A DNA stretch of 41,650 nucleotides from an uncultured Veillonellaceae bacterium (GCA_902801565.1 CADCIX010000017.1:1-41650); one strand, 5' to 3'; shown: positions 8,417-19,515, counted from the first letter of the stretch. Notes: generated by a model not told the origin, from the sequence alone. Translations and numbers: made by a program.

Positions 8417-9082
8417 ATGAATCATGTTGTCGTAGATCTGGAAATGAATCCGGTGAGCAGGGAGTTCCGCGAGATACGCCGCACGCTGAAGGATGAGGTC
8501 ATCGAGATTGGGGCGGTGAAGCTGGACGGGGATTTCCGGCAGATCGGGGAATTCCAGTGTTATGTGAAGCCGGAGTACGGGGAAATCAAGCAGCATATCA
8601 CGCGCCTTACGGGAATCACGCAGGACATGGTTGCGGACAAGGCGGCTTTTCGGGCGGCTTTCCGGGAATTCATGGATTGGGTCGGCGAGGATGAGGCGAC
8701 CATCTATTCCTGGAGCATGTCGGATTTCAAGCAGCTCCGGCAGGAATGCCGGTGGAAAATCGAAGGGTTCGATGTGAAATGGCTTTCCGAACATTGGGTG
8801 GATCTGCAGAAGCAGTTTGATGACCGGCTGGGGCTCCACAACAGCCTGGCCCTGAAGCATGCCCTTGGGGCCATGGACCGGGATTTCGAGGGGACCCAGC
8901 ATACGGCTCTGGCGGATGCCGCCAATACCTCGGCCATCCTTGCCCTGATGCAGGATGATGCGAAGTTCCGCGAGACGATGAAGCCGGTGCTGGAGCTTCT
9001 GCAGCCGAAGGAGGAGCTGGCATCCTCCATCGGGGATCTTTGCCCGGAGTTGCTGGAATTGCAAAAGACCTTTGGGGAATGA
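8417..9082 (+). CDS. DEDDh 3'-5' exonuclease (KapD-like)
   Basis: The 221-residue product belongs to the RNase T/DnaQ-type exonucleases. The metal-binding acids are visible: VVDLEM at the N-terminus, SMSDFKQL in the middle (DEDD motif II-like), and HTALADAANT with the general-base His and last Asp. It trims nucleic acid from the 3' end; the natural substrate is unknown. ATG 8417 is used because AAAGG lies just upstream; GTG at 8402 is in frame. The stop overlaps an ATG of the next gene region, indicating co-translation with pheA. Confidence 0.85.
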   Translation: MNHVVVDLEMNPVSREFREIRRTLKDEVIEIGAVKLDGDFRQIGEFQCYVKPEYGEIKQHITRLTGITQDMVADKAAFRAAFREFMDWVGEDEATIYSWSMSDFKQLRQECRWKIEGFDVKWLSEHWVDLQKQFDDRLGLHNSLALKHALGAMDRDFEGTQHTALADAANTSAILALMQDDAKFRETMKPVLELLQPKEELASSIGDLCPELLELQKTFGE

Positions 9083-9090
9083 GGATATTT

Positions 9091-9939
9091 ATGAAGAAAA
9101 TGGGAATTCTTGGCCCGAGAGGGACACACAGCGAGGCGGCGGCATGTTATCTGAACGGGGTGCTGGAGACGCCCTGTGAGATGGTGGAGTATGGGGAGAT
9201 TTTCGAGGCGCTGGCGGCGGTGTCCGAGGGGGAGGTGGAAACCGCGCTGGTGCCCGTGGAGAACTCCCTGGAGGGTGCCGTCAATATCACCCTGGACATG
9301 CTTGCCCGCAGCGACGACCTCCAGGTCCTGCGGGAATTGATCTGGCCGGTGCACAACCAGCTGATGGCGAAGCCCGGGATGAGGGATATCCGGCGGATCT
9401 TCTCCCATCCGCAGCCCATCTCCCAATGCAGGGCGTATTTGCGGGAGCATTGCCCGGAGGCGGAGCTGGTGAAGGTTTCCAGCACGGCACGGGCGGCGGA
9501 GCTGGTGGCGGGGGAGCCTGCAGGGAGCGGCTGGGCTGCCATCTGCACGGCACGGGCCGGGGAGATCAACGGACTTGTGCCCCTTGCTGCCGAGATACAG
9601 GACAACATGGCGAACTGCACGCGGTTCTTCTTGGTGGGACGGCGCAGCGATCAGCCGTCCTTTGCAGGAGCCGACAAGGTGCTCATCATCTGCCAGATTG
9701 ACGGAAAACGGGCGGGGAGCCTCTGCGAGGTGCTGGAAGAATTTGCCGGCCGGAGGGTGAACATGACCCGCATCGAATCGAGGCCCGCAAGGACAGAACT
9801 CGGGGAGTACATCTTCTTTTTCGATCTGGATACCGATGTGGAGGAGAAGGTGCTGCTGGAGTCCATTGACGCGGTGAAAAGAAAGTGTATCTGGCTCCGC
9901 AATCTCGGCGCCTTTCCCGTGCTGAGGGCGGGAGATTAA
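9091..9939 (+). CDS. pheA: prephenate dehydratase
   Basis: PheA converts prephenate to phenylpyruvate in phenylalanine synthesis. The catalytic domain begins GILGPRGTHSEAAA and includes the TRF motif (Thr177-Arg178-Phe179 in NCTRFF). The C-terminal ACT domain carries the ESRPAR motif, so feedback inhibition by phenylalanine is expected. There is no chorismate mutase fusion. Length is 282 residues, normal for the monofunctional type. ATG 9091 has GAGGAT upstream; an ATG at 9079 overlapping the previous stop is the alternative. Confidence 0.93.
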   Translation: MKKMGILGPRGTHSEAAACYLNGVLETPCEMVEYGEIFEALAAVSEGEVETALVPVENSLEGAVNITLDMLARSDDLQVLRELIWPVHNQLMAKPGMRDIRRIFSHPQPISQCRAYLREHCPEAELVKVSSTARAAELVAGEPAGSGWAAICTARAGEINGLVPLAAEIQDNMANCTRFFLVGRRSDQPSFAGADKVLIICQIDGKRAGSLCEVLEEFAGRRVNMTRIESRPARTELGEYIFFFDLDTDVEEKVLLESIDAVKRKCIWLRNLGAFPVLRAGD

Positions 9940-9998
9940 AAGTTTATGAAAATTTCATGAACGGAAAATTAGAAATAAATTAAATTTCCATTTGCCTA

Positions 9999-10027
9999 TT
10001 GCCAATCTATTTTTTTTATGTTAATAT
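9999..10027 (+). promoter_or_regulatory. promoter of the SLH porin gene
   Basis: TTGCCA (9999-10004) and TAATAT (10022-10027) are 17 bases apart. The implied leader of about 110 bases is long and could stabilise this abundant mRNA. Confidence 0.65.
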
Positions 10028-10145
10028 GACTTTGGTTCAAGGGACAGGCCGAGGCGATGCTGAGGAAACATGGACACTCACGAGAGTTGGGGACTGCTCC
10101 TTGGATACAAAGTATTAATTTCTATTTCCAAAGGAGGAGTTCTTC

Positions 10146-11495
10146 ATGAAAAAGACTCTCGTATCCGCTTTGACGACGGCTCTCGTTGTCGGTGCAGCCA
10201 GCACGACTTTTGCTGCTGCCAACCCTTTCTCCGATGTTCCTGCTGACCACTGGGCATATGATGCTGTGACCCAGCTCGCTGCTGATGGCGTCATCAACGG
10301 CTATGGCGATGGCACCTTCCGTGGCGACCGCAACATCACCCGTTATGAGATGGCCCAGATGGTTGCCAAGGCTATGGCAAAGACCGATATCAGCGCCAAG
10401 GACAAGGCTCTCATCGACAAGCTCGCTGCTGAGTTCAGCGATGAGCTCAACAACCTCGGTGTTCGCGTTGCCAACCTCGAGAAGCATGCTGACATGGTTC
10501 AGTGGACCGGTAAGTTGGAGTACACCTATCATAGCCGCCGCGGCGAGGACAAGAGCATTGACGGCAACCCGACCGTGAAGGACAACAGCGATGGTTATGT
10601 CTTCCGTCTCGAGCCCCAGGCCGAGGTCAATGAGCACTGGACAGTGAATGCCCGTCTCGATGCCGAGGGGAACATGAAGAAGGATTCTTCCAACAGTGTT
10701 ACGTTGAAGCGTGCATGGGCACAGGGCAACTACAACAACTTCCAGGTGAAGCTCGGCAAGTTCGAGTTCTGCCCGAGCGCTGAGCATGGCCTCCTCTGGG
10801 ATACTGAGGTTTCCGGTGTTGAGCTGACTGTGGGCAAGGATTTCAAGGGCGTTTTGACGGCCGGCCGTCTTGCCGACACCAAGGTTTATTCCGGTGTCCG
10901 CTTGGCATCCCATGATGTCGACAGTGTGGATGTTTTCAAAGATTGGGGCGAGGATCCTTCCAACATTTGGGGTATCGGTCTCCAGTATGACAAGGAAGAT
11001 GCTAAGCTCTATGGCGGTTTGAGCTACTATCATCTCACGGATGGTGATCTCAAGCGTGCCGGTGTATGGCATGGTGGCGAGTTCTATAAGACCTATGCCA
11101 ACAATGACAACGAGGATGGCGCTGATATCTGGTCCGTCAATGCGGGCTATCGCTTCAGCAAGAAAGCCAACCTCTGGGCAAACTATGCGAAGAACACCAA
11201 AGCCGACATCGAGTCCCATTCCTGGCAGGCCGAGTTTGACTATGGTACGTACACGGATCGTCCCGAGAAGGGCGCTTGGAGCGTTTACGCTGCATACCGC
11301 AAGTTCGGCTACAACACTTCCTTCCAGGGCACCACGGATGATGATGCTCTCCGCGGGACGAAGGGCTGGGCAATCGGTGCGAAGTATGCTCCCTTCAAGA
11401 ACGTTGGCCTCATTGCCAAGTACTTCAACGGCAAGACCATCTCTTCGGATGAGAAGGTTCAGCACCTCTTCGGCCGTGTTGAGTGGTTCTTCTAA
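10146..11495 (+). CDS. SLH-domain outer-membrane porin (OmpM family)
   Basis: The 449-residue protein has a signal peptide (about 1-23, ending TTFAAA) and one SLH domain (about 26-68: NPFSDVPADHWAYDAV then GVINGYGDGTFRGDRNITRY). A short coiled-coil (about 80-112) follows, then a beta-barrel with alternating polar and apolar residues ending in the aromatic GRVEWFF, typical of outer-membrane barrels. In Negativicutes such proteins tie the outer membrane to polyamine-modified peptidoglycan through the SLH domain and act as porins. AAAGGAGGAG precedes the ATG. Codon use is strongly biased to C-ending codons, as expected for a major surface protein. Confidence 0.93.
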   Translation: MKKTLVSALTTALVVGAASTTFAAANPFSDVPADHWAYDAVTQLAADGVINGYGDGTFRGDRNITRYEMAQMVAKAMAKTDISAKDKALIDKLAAEFSDELNNLGVRVANLEKHADMVQWTGKLEYTYHSRRGEDKSIDGNPTVKDNSDGYVFRLEPQAEVNEHWTVNARLDAEGNMKKDSSNSVTLKRAWAQGNYNNFQVKLGKFEFCPSAEHGLLWDTEVSGVELTVGKDFKGVLTAGRLADTKVYSGVRLASHDVDSVDVFKDWGEDPSNIWGIGLQYDKEDAKLYGGLSYYHLTDGDLKRAGVWHGGEFYKTYANNDNEDGADIWSVNAGYRFSKKANLWANYAKNTKADIESHSWQAEFDYGTYTDRPEKGAWSVYAAYRKFGYNTSFQGTTDDDALRGTKGWAIGAKYAPFKNVGLIAKYFNGKTISSDEKVQHLFGRVEWFF

Positions 11496-11529
11496 TCCGC
11501 AAGGATACAATCTGATAAGTGACGCTAAG

Positions 11530-11556
11530 GGCTCCTGCTTTGGCAGGAGCCTTTTT
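11530..11556 (+). terminator. porin terminator
   Basis: GGCTCCTGC (11530-11538) pairs with GCAGGAGCC (11543-11551) around TTTG and is followed by five T. Confidence 0.95.
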
Positions 11557-11570
11557 ATCTTGGAAGTTTG

Positions 11571-11599
11571 TTGCGGATCGCCCGATGAACTGATACAAT
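11571..11599 (+). promoter_or_regulatory. promoter before the small coiled-coil gene and alr
   Basis: TTGCGG (11571-11576) and TACAAT (11594-11599) are 17 bases apart. The start codon at 11618 follows closely. Confidence 0.6.
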
Positions 11600-11617
11600 A
11601 GAGCGGAGGGTGATTTT

Positions 11618-11836
11618 ATGAACAATGAAGAAAAAATCATTGAGATGCTTGGCGCAGTGCAGAGCAAGATGGACAATATGGAGAAAACCGTCAACGGCTT
11701 GAAGGAAGATGTCAAAAAGTTGAAGGTGAACCAGAAGTACATGTGGGAAGATATTGAAAAACTGGACAAGCACATTGGCATGGTGGAAAGCGATGTGCGG
11801 CAGATAAAGGAGTATGTGGTGATTTATAAGCTCTGA
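11618..11836 (+). CDS. small coiled-coil protein, unknown function
   Basis: The 72-residue product is charged, without cysteine or membrane segment, and has heptad-like spacing of Ile, Leu, Met and Val over about residues 5-65 (MLGAVQSKMDNMEKTVNGLK and later). It should form a long helix or coiled-coil oligomer. GGAGGGTG precedes the ATG. It lies 27 bases before alr, probably on the same transcript. I do not recognise a named family. Confidence 0.65.
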   Translation: MNNEEKIIEMLGAVQSKMDNMEKTVNGLKEDVKKLKVNQKYMWEDIEKLDKHIGMVESDVRQIKEYVVIYKL

Positions 11837-11863
11837 TATCGCAGAGTAGATGGAAACAAGAGG

Positions 11864-12988
11864 ATGATGTTTTTCATGGGAAACCGTGCTGTTTGGGCGA
11901 AGATCGATCTGGGGGCTGTTGCCCATAATTTCAGGGAAATCAAAAAGTGCATCAAGGGAGGCGCGAAGCTCTGTGCCGTGGTGAAGGCGAATGCCTACGG
12001 GCACGGGGCTGTTCCTGTTGCACATAAGGCACTGGAGGCAGGGGCTTATTATCTGGCGGTTGCCACCGTGCCGGAGGCGCTGGAGCTTCGGGATGCGGGA
12101 ATCACTGCGCCGATCCTTGTTCTGGGCATTGTGCCGGAGGAGGCTGCCTCTGAGCTTGTGGAGCATGACATCACCCAGGCGGTCTGTGATATGGGGCTTG
12201 CCAAAGCGATTTCTGCAGAGGCGGTGCGTCAGGGAAAATGTGCCAGGGTCCATCTGAAGGTGGAGACGGGCATGGGGCGCATCGGGGTGCGGCCGGAGGA
12301 GGCAATTTCCATGGCGAAGGAAATTTCTGCCCTGCCGCAGGTGGAATTGGAGGGCCTGTTCTCCCATTTCGCTGCGGCGGATGAGAAGGACAAGTCCTAT
12401 GTGCAGGAGCAGCTTGCCTTGTTCCGCCGCACCATTGACGGCATAGAGGGGCAGGGCATCCGCATCCCGCTGAAGCATATCGCGGAGTCGGCGGCCATCC
12501 TGGAGATCCCCGAGGCCCATTTCGACATGGTGCGCGCCGGCATCATCGAGTATGGGCTCTGGCCCTCTGCTGAGGTCAGTCATCCCGTGGAGCTTCGGCA
12601 GGCGATGAAGCTCCAGGCAAGGGTGGCCTTCCTCAAGACGGTGCATCCGGGGGAGTCCATCGGCTACGGCAGGCAGTTTGTCGCTTCCCGTGAGAGCCGA
12701 ATTGCAACACTTCCCATCGGTTATGCCGATGGCTATATCCGCGCCTATGGCCCAAAGGGGGAGGTGGAAATCCATGGGCGAAGGGTGCCCATCGCGGGCC
12801 GTGTCTGCATGGACCAGGTCATGGTGGATGTCACGGATCTTCCGGAGGTGAAGGTGGGGGATGTTGCCACGCTGTTCGGCTCGGAGACCCTGACGATTGA
12901 CGAGGCAGCCGGCTGGCTCGGAACCATCAATTACGAGGTGACCTGTCTGGTGTCGGCAAGGGTGCCGCGCATTTACTGCGGGACATAA
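11864..12988 (+). CDS. alr: alanine racemase
   Basis: Alr is the PLP enzyme making D-alanine for peptidoglycan. The PLP-binding Lys lies in VVKANAYGHG near residue 40. The second catalytic base Tyr lies in IGYGRQF, and the C-terminal domain shows GRVCMDQVMVDVTD. The length of 374 residues is typical. The start is uncertain: ATG 11864 directly abuts the AAGAGG site, and ATG 11867 or 11876 may be used instead. Last gene before the ATP synthase operon; no clear terminator follows. Confidence 0.95.
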   Translation: MMFFMGNRAVWAKIDLGAVAHNFREIKKCIKGGAKLCAVVKANAYGHGAVPVAHKALEAGAYYLAVATVPEALELRDAGITAPILVLGIVPEEAASELVEHDITQAVCDMGLAKAISAEAVRQGKCARVHLKVETGMGRIGVRPEEAISMAKEISALPQVELEGLFSHFAAADEKDKSYVQEQLALFRRTIDGIEGQGIRIPLKHIAESAAILEIPEAHFDMVRAGIIEYGLWPSAEVSHPVELRQAMKLQARVAFLKTVHPGESIGYGRQFVASRESRIATLPIGYADGYIRAYGPKGEVEIHGRRVPIAGRVCMDQVMVDVTDLPEVKVGDVATLFGSETLTIDEAAGWLGTINYEVTCLVSARVPRIYCGT

Positions 12989-13146
12989 ATAGCATTTATG
13001 GAAAGTAAAAAATAATGTATCGCAAGAAATGAAAAAAGAAGAAGGGAATTTATAGTTTGTGTCGAAGTAAAAAATGATAGCTGTTGCAGCAAAGCATTTT
13101 ATGTATTCATCGGAGATGGCATTTTCTGCGCTGTCAGAGGAGGAAT

Positions 13147-13527
13147 ATGAGGGAGTTTTTGTCTGTATTTGCCAAGCGTCTGTTGAAGAGTCTGGGAATC
13201 GTTACCCTGATGGTTTCGCTCCTGCTCCTTTCCGGGGGGAACGGAAGCCTGATTGGGGCGCTTCTTCTGGGCTATTTCACGGGCGGAATTTTTGTGGGGA
13301 CGATGGTATACCGCATCTGGAGGAGTGCAGGGCTTTCGGCTGACGGCGCGAAGAAGCAGATGCTATGGGGATTGGTTCTGCGATTGGGCATGCTTTTTAT
13401 CGTGCTCTTCACAGCCGTCCATATTTCCGTGCAGGTTTTCGGCGTGACGGTGCTGGGCTTTCTCCTGTTCTACGGTCTTTCCCTTGTCCACCTGATCTTG
13501 GGAAATATTGACATAAAGCGTCTTTGA
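13147..13527 (+). CDS. atpI: ATP synthase subunit I (AtpI)
   Basis: A 126-residue membrane protein with four helices and a basic N-terminus, in the usual first position of F-type ATP synthase operons. AtpI helps c-ring assembly. ATG 13147 is chosen because AGAGGAGG precedes it; the open frame reaches further upstream without a binding site. The sequence of AtpI is poorly conserved, so the name rests partly on position. Confidence 0.8.
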   Translation: MREFLSVFAKRLLKSLGIVTLMVSLLLLSGGNGSLIGALLLGYFTGGIFVGTMVYRIWRSAGLSADGAKKQMLWGLVLRLGMLFIVLFTAVHISVQVFGVTVLGFLLFYGLSLVHLILGNIDIKRL

Positions 13528-13599
13528 TGCTTGGTGTAGCAGGTTTCTGTATCAAGGAAGTGTCCCGTTTCGGGGCACGAAGCAAGGAGGTAGAGGCAT

Positions 13600-14274
13600 A
13601 TGCATGAAATCGGTGTTCGCGAGGTAGTGCAGTTTGCCGGCTGGACCTTCAACTGGGAAACTCTGGTCATGACCTGGATCACGATGGCCATTGTCATCCT
13701 CATCGCAATACTCGCGACGCGCAACCTGAAAATGGTGCCGTCGGGGTGGCAGAATGTGGTGGAGATGGTCATCACGGGGCTTCATTCGCAGATCGACGTG
13801 ACGATGGGAAAGCGCGGGCGCATGCTTGCTCCGCTTATCATCACGCTCTTTCTGTTCCTGCTCATTTCCAATTGGCTGGGGCTCATCCCACAGATGGCAT
13901 CGCCGACAAATGACTTGAACACCACATTGGGGCTGGCTCTCCTCATCATCGTCATGGTTCACTGCCTGGGGCTGTATTTCAAGGGGGGGCACTACATCGC
14001 CCATTTCTTCCAGCCGGTCCCGGTCTTTGTGATCATCAATGCGATCGAGGAGGTAGCAAAGCCCATCACACTGGCCTTCCGTCTATTCGGCAACATTCTG
14101 GCAGGCGAGATTCTCATCATCATCCTGCTGAAACTCATGCCGATCTGGATGCCGATTCCGTCGGTCATCTGGCTGGCGTTCAGTATCTTCATCGGCGGGG
14201 TGCAGGCCTTCATTTTCACCATGCTGTCCATGGCATATCTTTCCAATGCCGTGAAGGATGAGCATGAGGAGTAA
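13600..14274 (+). CDS. atpB: ATP synthase F0 subunit a
   Basis: AtpB forms the ion half-channels beside the c-ring. The essential Arg is Arg161 in LAFRLFGNILAGE. The protein has 224 residues with five to six membrane helices; the stretch SNWLGLIPQM is also family-typical. AAGGAGG lies upstream of the ATG. It is 72 bases after atpI. Confidence 0.96.
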   Translation: MHEIGVREVVQFAGWTFNWETLVMTWITMAIVILIAILATRNLKMVPSGWQNVVEMVITGLHSQIDVTMGKRGRMLAPLIITLFLFLLISNWLGLIPQMASPTNDLNTTLGLALLIIVMVHCLGLYFKGGHYIAHFFQPVPVFVIINAIEEVAKPITLAFRLFGNILAGEILIIILLKLMPIWMPIPSVIWLAFSIFIGGVQAFIFTMLSMAYLSNAVKDEHEE

Positions 14275-14321
14275 TCGGCCGTTTCAATCATCTATTTCAT
14301 TATTTTAAGGAGGATTTTTTT

Positions 14322-14573
14322 ATGGAAAACGCAATTATGGTAGCAGCTGCTCTGGTGGGCGCAGGTATTACGATGGGTCTTGCGGCGATTGGCGCCGGCA
14401 TCGGCGATGGTCTTGTCACCAGCAAATTCATTGACGGCATCACCCGCCAGCCCGAGGCAAAGAACACCCTCTTCACGAACACCCTGATTTCCGTAGGCTT
14501 GATCGAGTCCATGGCCATCATCGCTACGGTTGTCGCCCTCATCATGCTCTATGCAAACCCGCTCATCAAGTAA
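14322..14573 (+). CDS. atpE: ATP synthase F0 subunit c, two-carboxylate type
   Basis: The 83-residue two-helix hairpin forms the rotor ring. The loop is RQPEAK (42-47). The ion-binding Glu is Glu62 in GLIESMA. Aligned to the sodium-type c subunits of Propionigenium and Ilyobacter, the Gln of helix 1 is replaced by Asp29 (GIGDG). The Ser after Glu is kept (Ser63), but Thr and Tyr are replaced by Met64 and Ile67. An acidic residue at the helix-1 site is known from the two-carboxylate c ring of Fusobacterium nucleatum. Which ion is carried cannot be decided here. Confidence 0.95.
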   Translation: MENAIMVAAALVGAGITMGLAAIGAGIGDGLVTSKFIDGITRQPEAKNTLFTNTLISVGLIESMAIIATVVALIMLYANPLIK

Positions 14574-14612
14574 GGAACCGGTTGCTTGGAATTTTGAGGG
14601 GAGGCATAGGAA

Positions 14613-15116
14613 TTGATAGAGATTAACGCGACAATCATTGCGCAGATCCTGAACTTCCTGATCCTCGTTGTCATTCTTCGCATGGTGGCGTATAAGCCCG
14701 TAGTCAGGATGCTCAAGGCCCGTGAGGACAAGATTGCCGAGAGCCTTGACAAGGCGGATGCTGACAGGGCTGCTGCCGAGGCCGCGCTCCGGCAGAACAA
14801 GGAGACCCTGGCAGCCGCGCAGACAAGGGCACAGGAGATCATCGACAAGGCGGAGAAGATGGCCCGTGAGGAGCACGACGCGAGCATCCAGGAGACGAAG
14901 CGTGAGATCGAGCAGATGAAGAAGAATGCCCAGGAGGAGATCCAGCGGGAACGCGCCCGTGCTGTCGAACAGCTCAAGGGCGAGGTCGTTGCGCTCTCCA
15001 TGGCTGCCGCAGGCAAGATCATCACGAAGAACATCGATGCCTCGGACAACGAGGCGATCATTGGCGAGTTCATCGCAAAGCTCGACAAGGAGAAGATTGG
15101 TGATCTGCCATGCTAA
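14613..15116 (+). CDS. atpF: ATP synthase F0 subunit b
   Basis: A 167-residue stator subunit: one N-terminal membrane helix (about 5-25, IIAQILNFLILVVILRMVAY) and a long Ala/Glu/Lys/Arg-rich helical stalk. It begins at TTG 14613 with GAGGGGAGG upstream. Its end overlaps the atpH start by seven bases. Confidence 0.95.
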   Translation: MIEINATIIAQILNFLILVVILRMVAYKPVVRMLKAREDKIAESLDKADADRAAAEAALRQNKETLAAAQTRAQEIIDKAEKMAREEHDASIQETKREIEQMKKNAQEEIQRERARAVEQLKGEVVALSMAAAGKIITKNIDASDNEAIIGEFIAKLDKEKIGDLPC

Positions 15117-15652
15117 ACATACAGCTTGCACGTAAATATTCCACGGCGATATTCGAGATCGCCCAGGAGGAGCAGAAGCTGGAGGAATACGGCAAGGAAC
15201 TGGCACAGGTGTGCGAGGAGCTTTTCTCTGTGCCGGGTGCCCGTGAGTTCTTCCAGAACCCGCAGGTACAGCCCAAGGCGAAAAAGGAGCTCATCACGAA
15301 GCTCTTTGCCCAGGAACTTTCCACGGTGATCTACCATTTCCTGATGCTGTTGGTGGACAAGCGCCGCATTGCTTTGCTGGAGGCCATCGAGGAGGGCTAC
15401 CGTGCCCTTTCCAACAAGGCCCGGGGCATTGTCATTGCCGATGTCACGACGGCAGGCGAGATGGCGGCTGCCCAGCAGGAGAGTCTTCGGGAAAAACTTG
15501 CATCGGTCACGGGCAAGAAAGTGCAGCTCCGCATGCATACGGACGAGAGCCTTATTGGCGGCGTGGTCGTCAAGATCGGCGACAAGCGCATCGACGGCAG
15601 CGTGCAGGGGCGTCTTGCAGCTCTTTCCAAAGAATTGATGGCAAACAAGTGA
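15110..15652 (+). CDS. atpH: ATP synthase F1 subunit delta
   Basis: The 180-residue subunit links the b stalk to the top of F1. The N-terminus LARKYSTAIFEIAQEE and the C-terminal stretch IGGVVVKIGDKRIDGSVQGR are characteristic. The start lies inside the end of atpF, indicating coupled translation. Confidence 0.95.
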   Translation: MLNIQLARKYSTAIFEIAQEEQKLEEYGKELAQVCEELFSVPGAREFFQNPQVQPKAKKELITKLFAQELSTVIYHFLMLLVDKRRIALLEAIEEGYRALSNKARGIVIADVTTAGEMAAAQQESLREKLASVTGKKVQLRMHTDESLIGGVVVKIGDKRIDGSVQGRLAALSKELMANK

Positions 15653-15676
15653 GATAAATTGGGGTGACAGCGAAAG

Positions 15677-17194
15677 ATGAAAATGAATCCGGAAGAAATA
15701 ACAGCCATCATCAAGGAACAGATCAAGAACTACAATGTGGATTTGAATGTTGATGATGTGGGAACTGTTATCGAGATCGGTGACGGCATCGCCCATGTAC
15801 ATGGTCTTGACAAGGCCATGGCAGGTGAGCTTCTCGATTTCGGCAACGATGTATACGGGTTGGTCCTGAACCTTGAGCAGGACAATGTTGGCGCCGTTAT
15901 CTTGGGCGGCGAGACGGAAATCAAGGAAGGCGACCAGGTCAAGCGCACGGGCAAGATCATGCAGGTGCCGGTGGGCGAGGCCATGATCGGCCGCGTCGTC
16001 GATGCCCTGGGGCGTCCTCTGGACGGCAAGGGGCCCATCAATACGACGGAATCCCGTCCGGTCGAGTTCAAGGCACCGGGTATCGCAGACCGCAAGTCCG
16101 TCCATGAGCCTCTGCAGACGGGCCTCAAGGCCATTGACGCACTGGTTCCCATCGGGCGCGGCCAGCGCGAGCTCATCATCGGCGACCGCGGCACAGGAAA
16201 GACGGCCATCGCGGTGGACACGATCCTGAACCAGAAGGGGCAGAACTGTATCTGCGTCTACGTGGCCATCGGCCAGAAGGCCTCCACGGTTGCCCGTGTG
16301 GTGAAGACCTTTGAGGACAACGGTGCGATGGAGTACACCATCGTGGTTGCCGCAACGGCTGCAGACAGTGCACCGCTCCAGTACCTTGCTCCCTATGCGG
16401 GGGTATCCATGGCGGAGTACTTCATGTACAAGGGAGGCCATTGCCTCTGCGTCTACGATGACCTTACAAAGCATGCGGCGGCCTATCGTGCCATGTCCCT
16501 GCTTCTGCGCCGTCCGCCGGGGCGTGAGGCTTACCCGGGCGACGTTTTCTACCTCCATTCCCGCCTTCTGGAGCGCGCCGCGAAGCTCTCGGACGAGCTG
16601 GGCGCAGGTTCCATCACGGCTCTGCCGGTCATCGAGACCCTGGCAGGCGACGTTTCGGCATACATACCGACCAACGTCATCTCCATCACCGACGGCCAGA
16701 TCATGCTGGAGACGGACTCTTTCTATTCCGGCATCCGTCCCGCCATCAGCGTCGGACTTTCCGTGTCCCGTGTCGGCGGCTCGGCCCAGATCAAGGCCAT
16801 GAAGCAGGTGGCGGGCACCATGCGCCTTGACCTGGCACAGTATCGCGAACTGGCGGCATTTGCACAGTTCGGCTCGGATCTGGACAAGGCCACGAAGGCA
16901 CAGCTGGATCGCGGTGCGCGCATGGTTGAGACCTTGAAGCAGGCGCAGTATTCTCCGCTTGCCGTCGAGGATCAGGTGCTCACTATCTTCACTGCCGTGC
17001 GCGGCTTCCTGGCGGATATTCCTGTGGAGAAGGTCGTTCAATTCCATAATGACTTTATAAAGTTCATGCACGCACAGCATCCCGAGATCGGAAAGAAGAT
17101 TGCCGAGCAGAAGAAGCTGGACGATGCGCTTGAGGCCGAGATGTCAAGGGCTATCGAGGAGTTCAAGGGAACCGTGAATTACAAGATGGCATAG
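15677..17194 (+). CDS. atpA: ATP synthase F1 subunit alpha
   Basis: A 505-residue non-catalytic nucleotide-binding subunit. The Walker A motif GDRGTGKT is at 169-176. The signature [17 protein letters not shown] is present, and the C-terminal helical domain is complete. ATG 15677 and ATG 15683 are both possible starts; GGGGTG lies ten bases before the first. Confidence 0.97.
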   Translation: MKMNPEEITAIIKEQIKNYNVDLNVDDVGTVIEIGDGIAHVHGLDKAMAGELLDFGNDVYGLVLNLEQDNVGAVILGGETEIKEGDQVKRTGKIMQVPVGEAMIGRVVDALGRPLDGKGPINTTESRPVEFKAPGIADRKSVHEPLQTGLKAIDALVPIGRGQRELIIGDRGTGKTAIAVDTILNQKGQNCICVYVAIGQKASTVARVVKTFEDNGAMEYTIVVAATAADSAPLQYLAPYAGVSMAEYFMYKGGHCLCVYDDLTKHAAAYRAMSLLLRRPPGREAYPGDVFYLHSRLLERAAKLSDELGAGSITALPVIETLAGDVSAYIPTNVISITDGQIMLETDSFYSGIRPAISVGLSVSRVGGSAQIKAMKQVAGTMRLDLAQYRELAAFAQFGSDLDKATKAQLDRGARMVETLKQAQYSPLAVEDQVLTIFTAVRGFLADIPVEKVVQFHNDFIKFMHAQHPEIGKKIAEQKKLDDALEAEMSRAIEEFKGTVNYKMA

Positions 17195-17212
17195 GCAGCG
17201 AGGTGATTTGAT

Positions 17213-18079
17213 TTGGCCAGTTTACAAGACATACGCCGACGCATCAAGAGCGTAAAGAGCATCCAGCAGATCACGAACGCGATGAACATGGTGGCGACCT
17301 CGCGCCTGCGCCGTGCAAAGGAAGCTGCCACAGCAAACAAGCCCTATGCAGACAAGGTTGCCCAGGTGGTCCATGAGATTGCGGCGAATGCCGGTGACTT
17401 CAGCCATCCCCTTTTGGAGAAGCATGAGGGGGGCAAGAAGCTCATCCTCGTGCTTGCAGCCGACAAGGGCCTTGCAGGAGCCTATTCCAGCAATGTGTTC
17501 AAGGAGACCGTTGCCCATATCGAAAACAAGGCGGATACCGTGCTCATCACTGTGGGCCGCAAGGCGAAAGAGCATTTCAAGAACCGTGGCTACACGATTG
17601 TCCAGGAATACTCCGGCATCAGTGAGCGCCCCCACTATGAGCATGCCCAGGCGATTGCCAGGGATATCATCCAGCGCTTCGAGTCCGGTGAGATCCGGGA
17701 GATCGATATGGTGTATTCCCGTTTCGTCTCTGCCATTACCTGCATCCCGGAAGTGGTCAGGCTTCTTCCCTTTGAGGGAGAGGGCGAAGGCGGAGCGGCA
17801 AAGGAAAAGGGCGGCATTCGTGCGGAGTACATCTATGAGCCCTCCGCTGAGGAGGTTCTTGGCTTCCTCCTGCCCCAGTACCTTGTCACCGTGATTTATG
17901 CAGCGCTTCTGCAGGCTGCTGCCAGTGAGCTCAGTTCTCGCATGAACGCCATGAGCAACGCGACGGACAATGCAGGAGAGCTCATCTCCAAGCTGGACCT
18001 GCACTACAACAAGGTCCGTCAGGCAGGCATCACCAACGAGATCAACGAGATTGTCGGCGGTGCCAATGCTCTGCAATAG
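17213..18079 (+). CDS. atpG: ATP synthase F1 subunit gamma
   Basis: The 288-residue central shaft subunit starts ASLQDIRRRIKSVKSIQQIT and has the closing helix ITNEINEIVGGANAL. The TTG 17213 start has GAGGTGA upstream. An insertion rich in Gly, Glu and Lys near residues 188-205 is a variable region in this family. Confidence 0.96.
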   Translation: MASLQDIRRRIKSVKSIQQITNAMNMVATSRLRRAKEAATANKPYADKVAQVVHEIAANAGDFSHPLLEKHEGGKKLILVLAADKGLAGAYSSNVFKETVAHIENKADTVLITVGRKAKEHFKNRGYTIVQEYSGISERPHYEHAQAIARDIIQRFESGEIREIDMVYSRFVSAITCIPEVVRLLPFEGEGEGGAAKEKGGIRAEYIYEPSAEEVLGFLLPQYLVTVIYAALLQAAASELSSRMNAMSNATDNAGELISKLDLHYNKVRQAGITNEINEIVGGANALQ

Positions 18080-18084
18080 CATAA

Positions 18085-19512
<1,428 letters not shown>

Positions 19513-19515
19513 TCC

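Noticed and set aside
12989..13146. Promoter of the ATP synthase operon
   Set aside because: The region is AT-rich, but no pair of boxes at 16-18 bases was convincing.
15113..17080. 655-codon minus-strand open frame opposite atpH and atpA
   Set aside because: G/C-rich third positions of the atp genes keep this frame open; the protein has no recognisable pattern.
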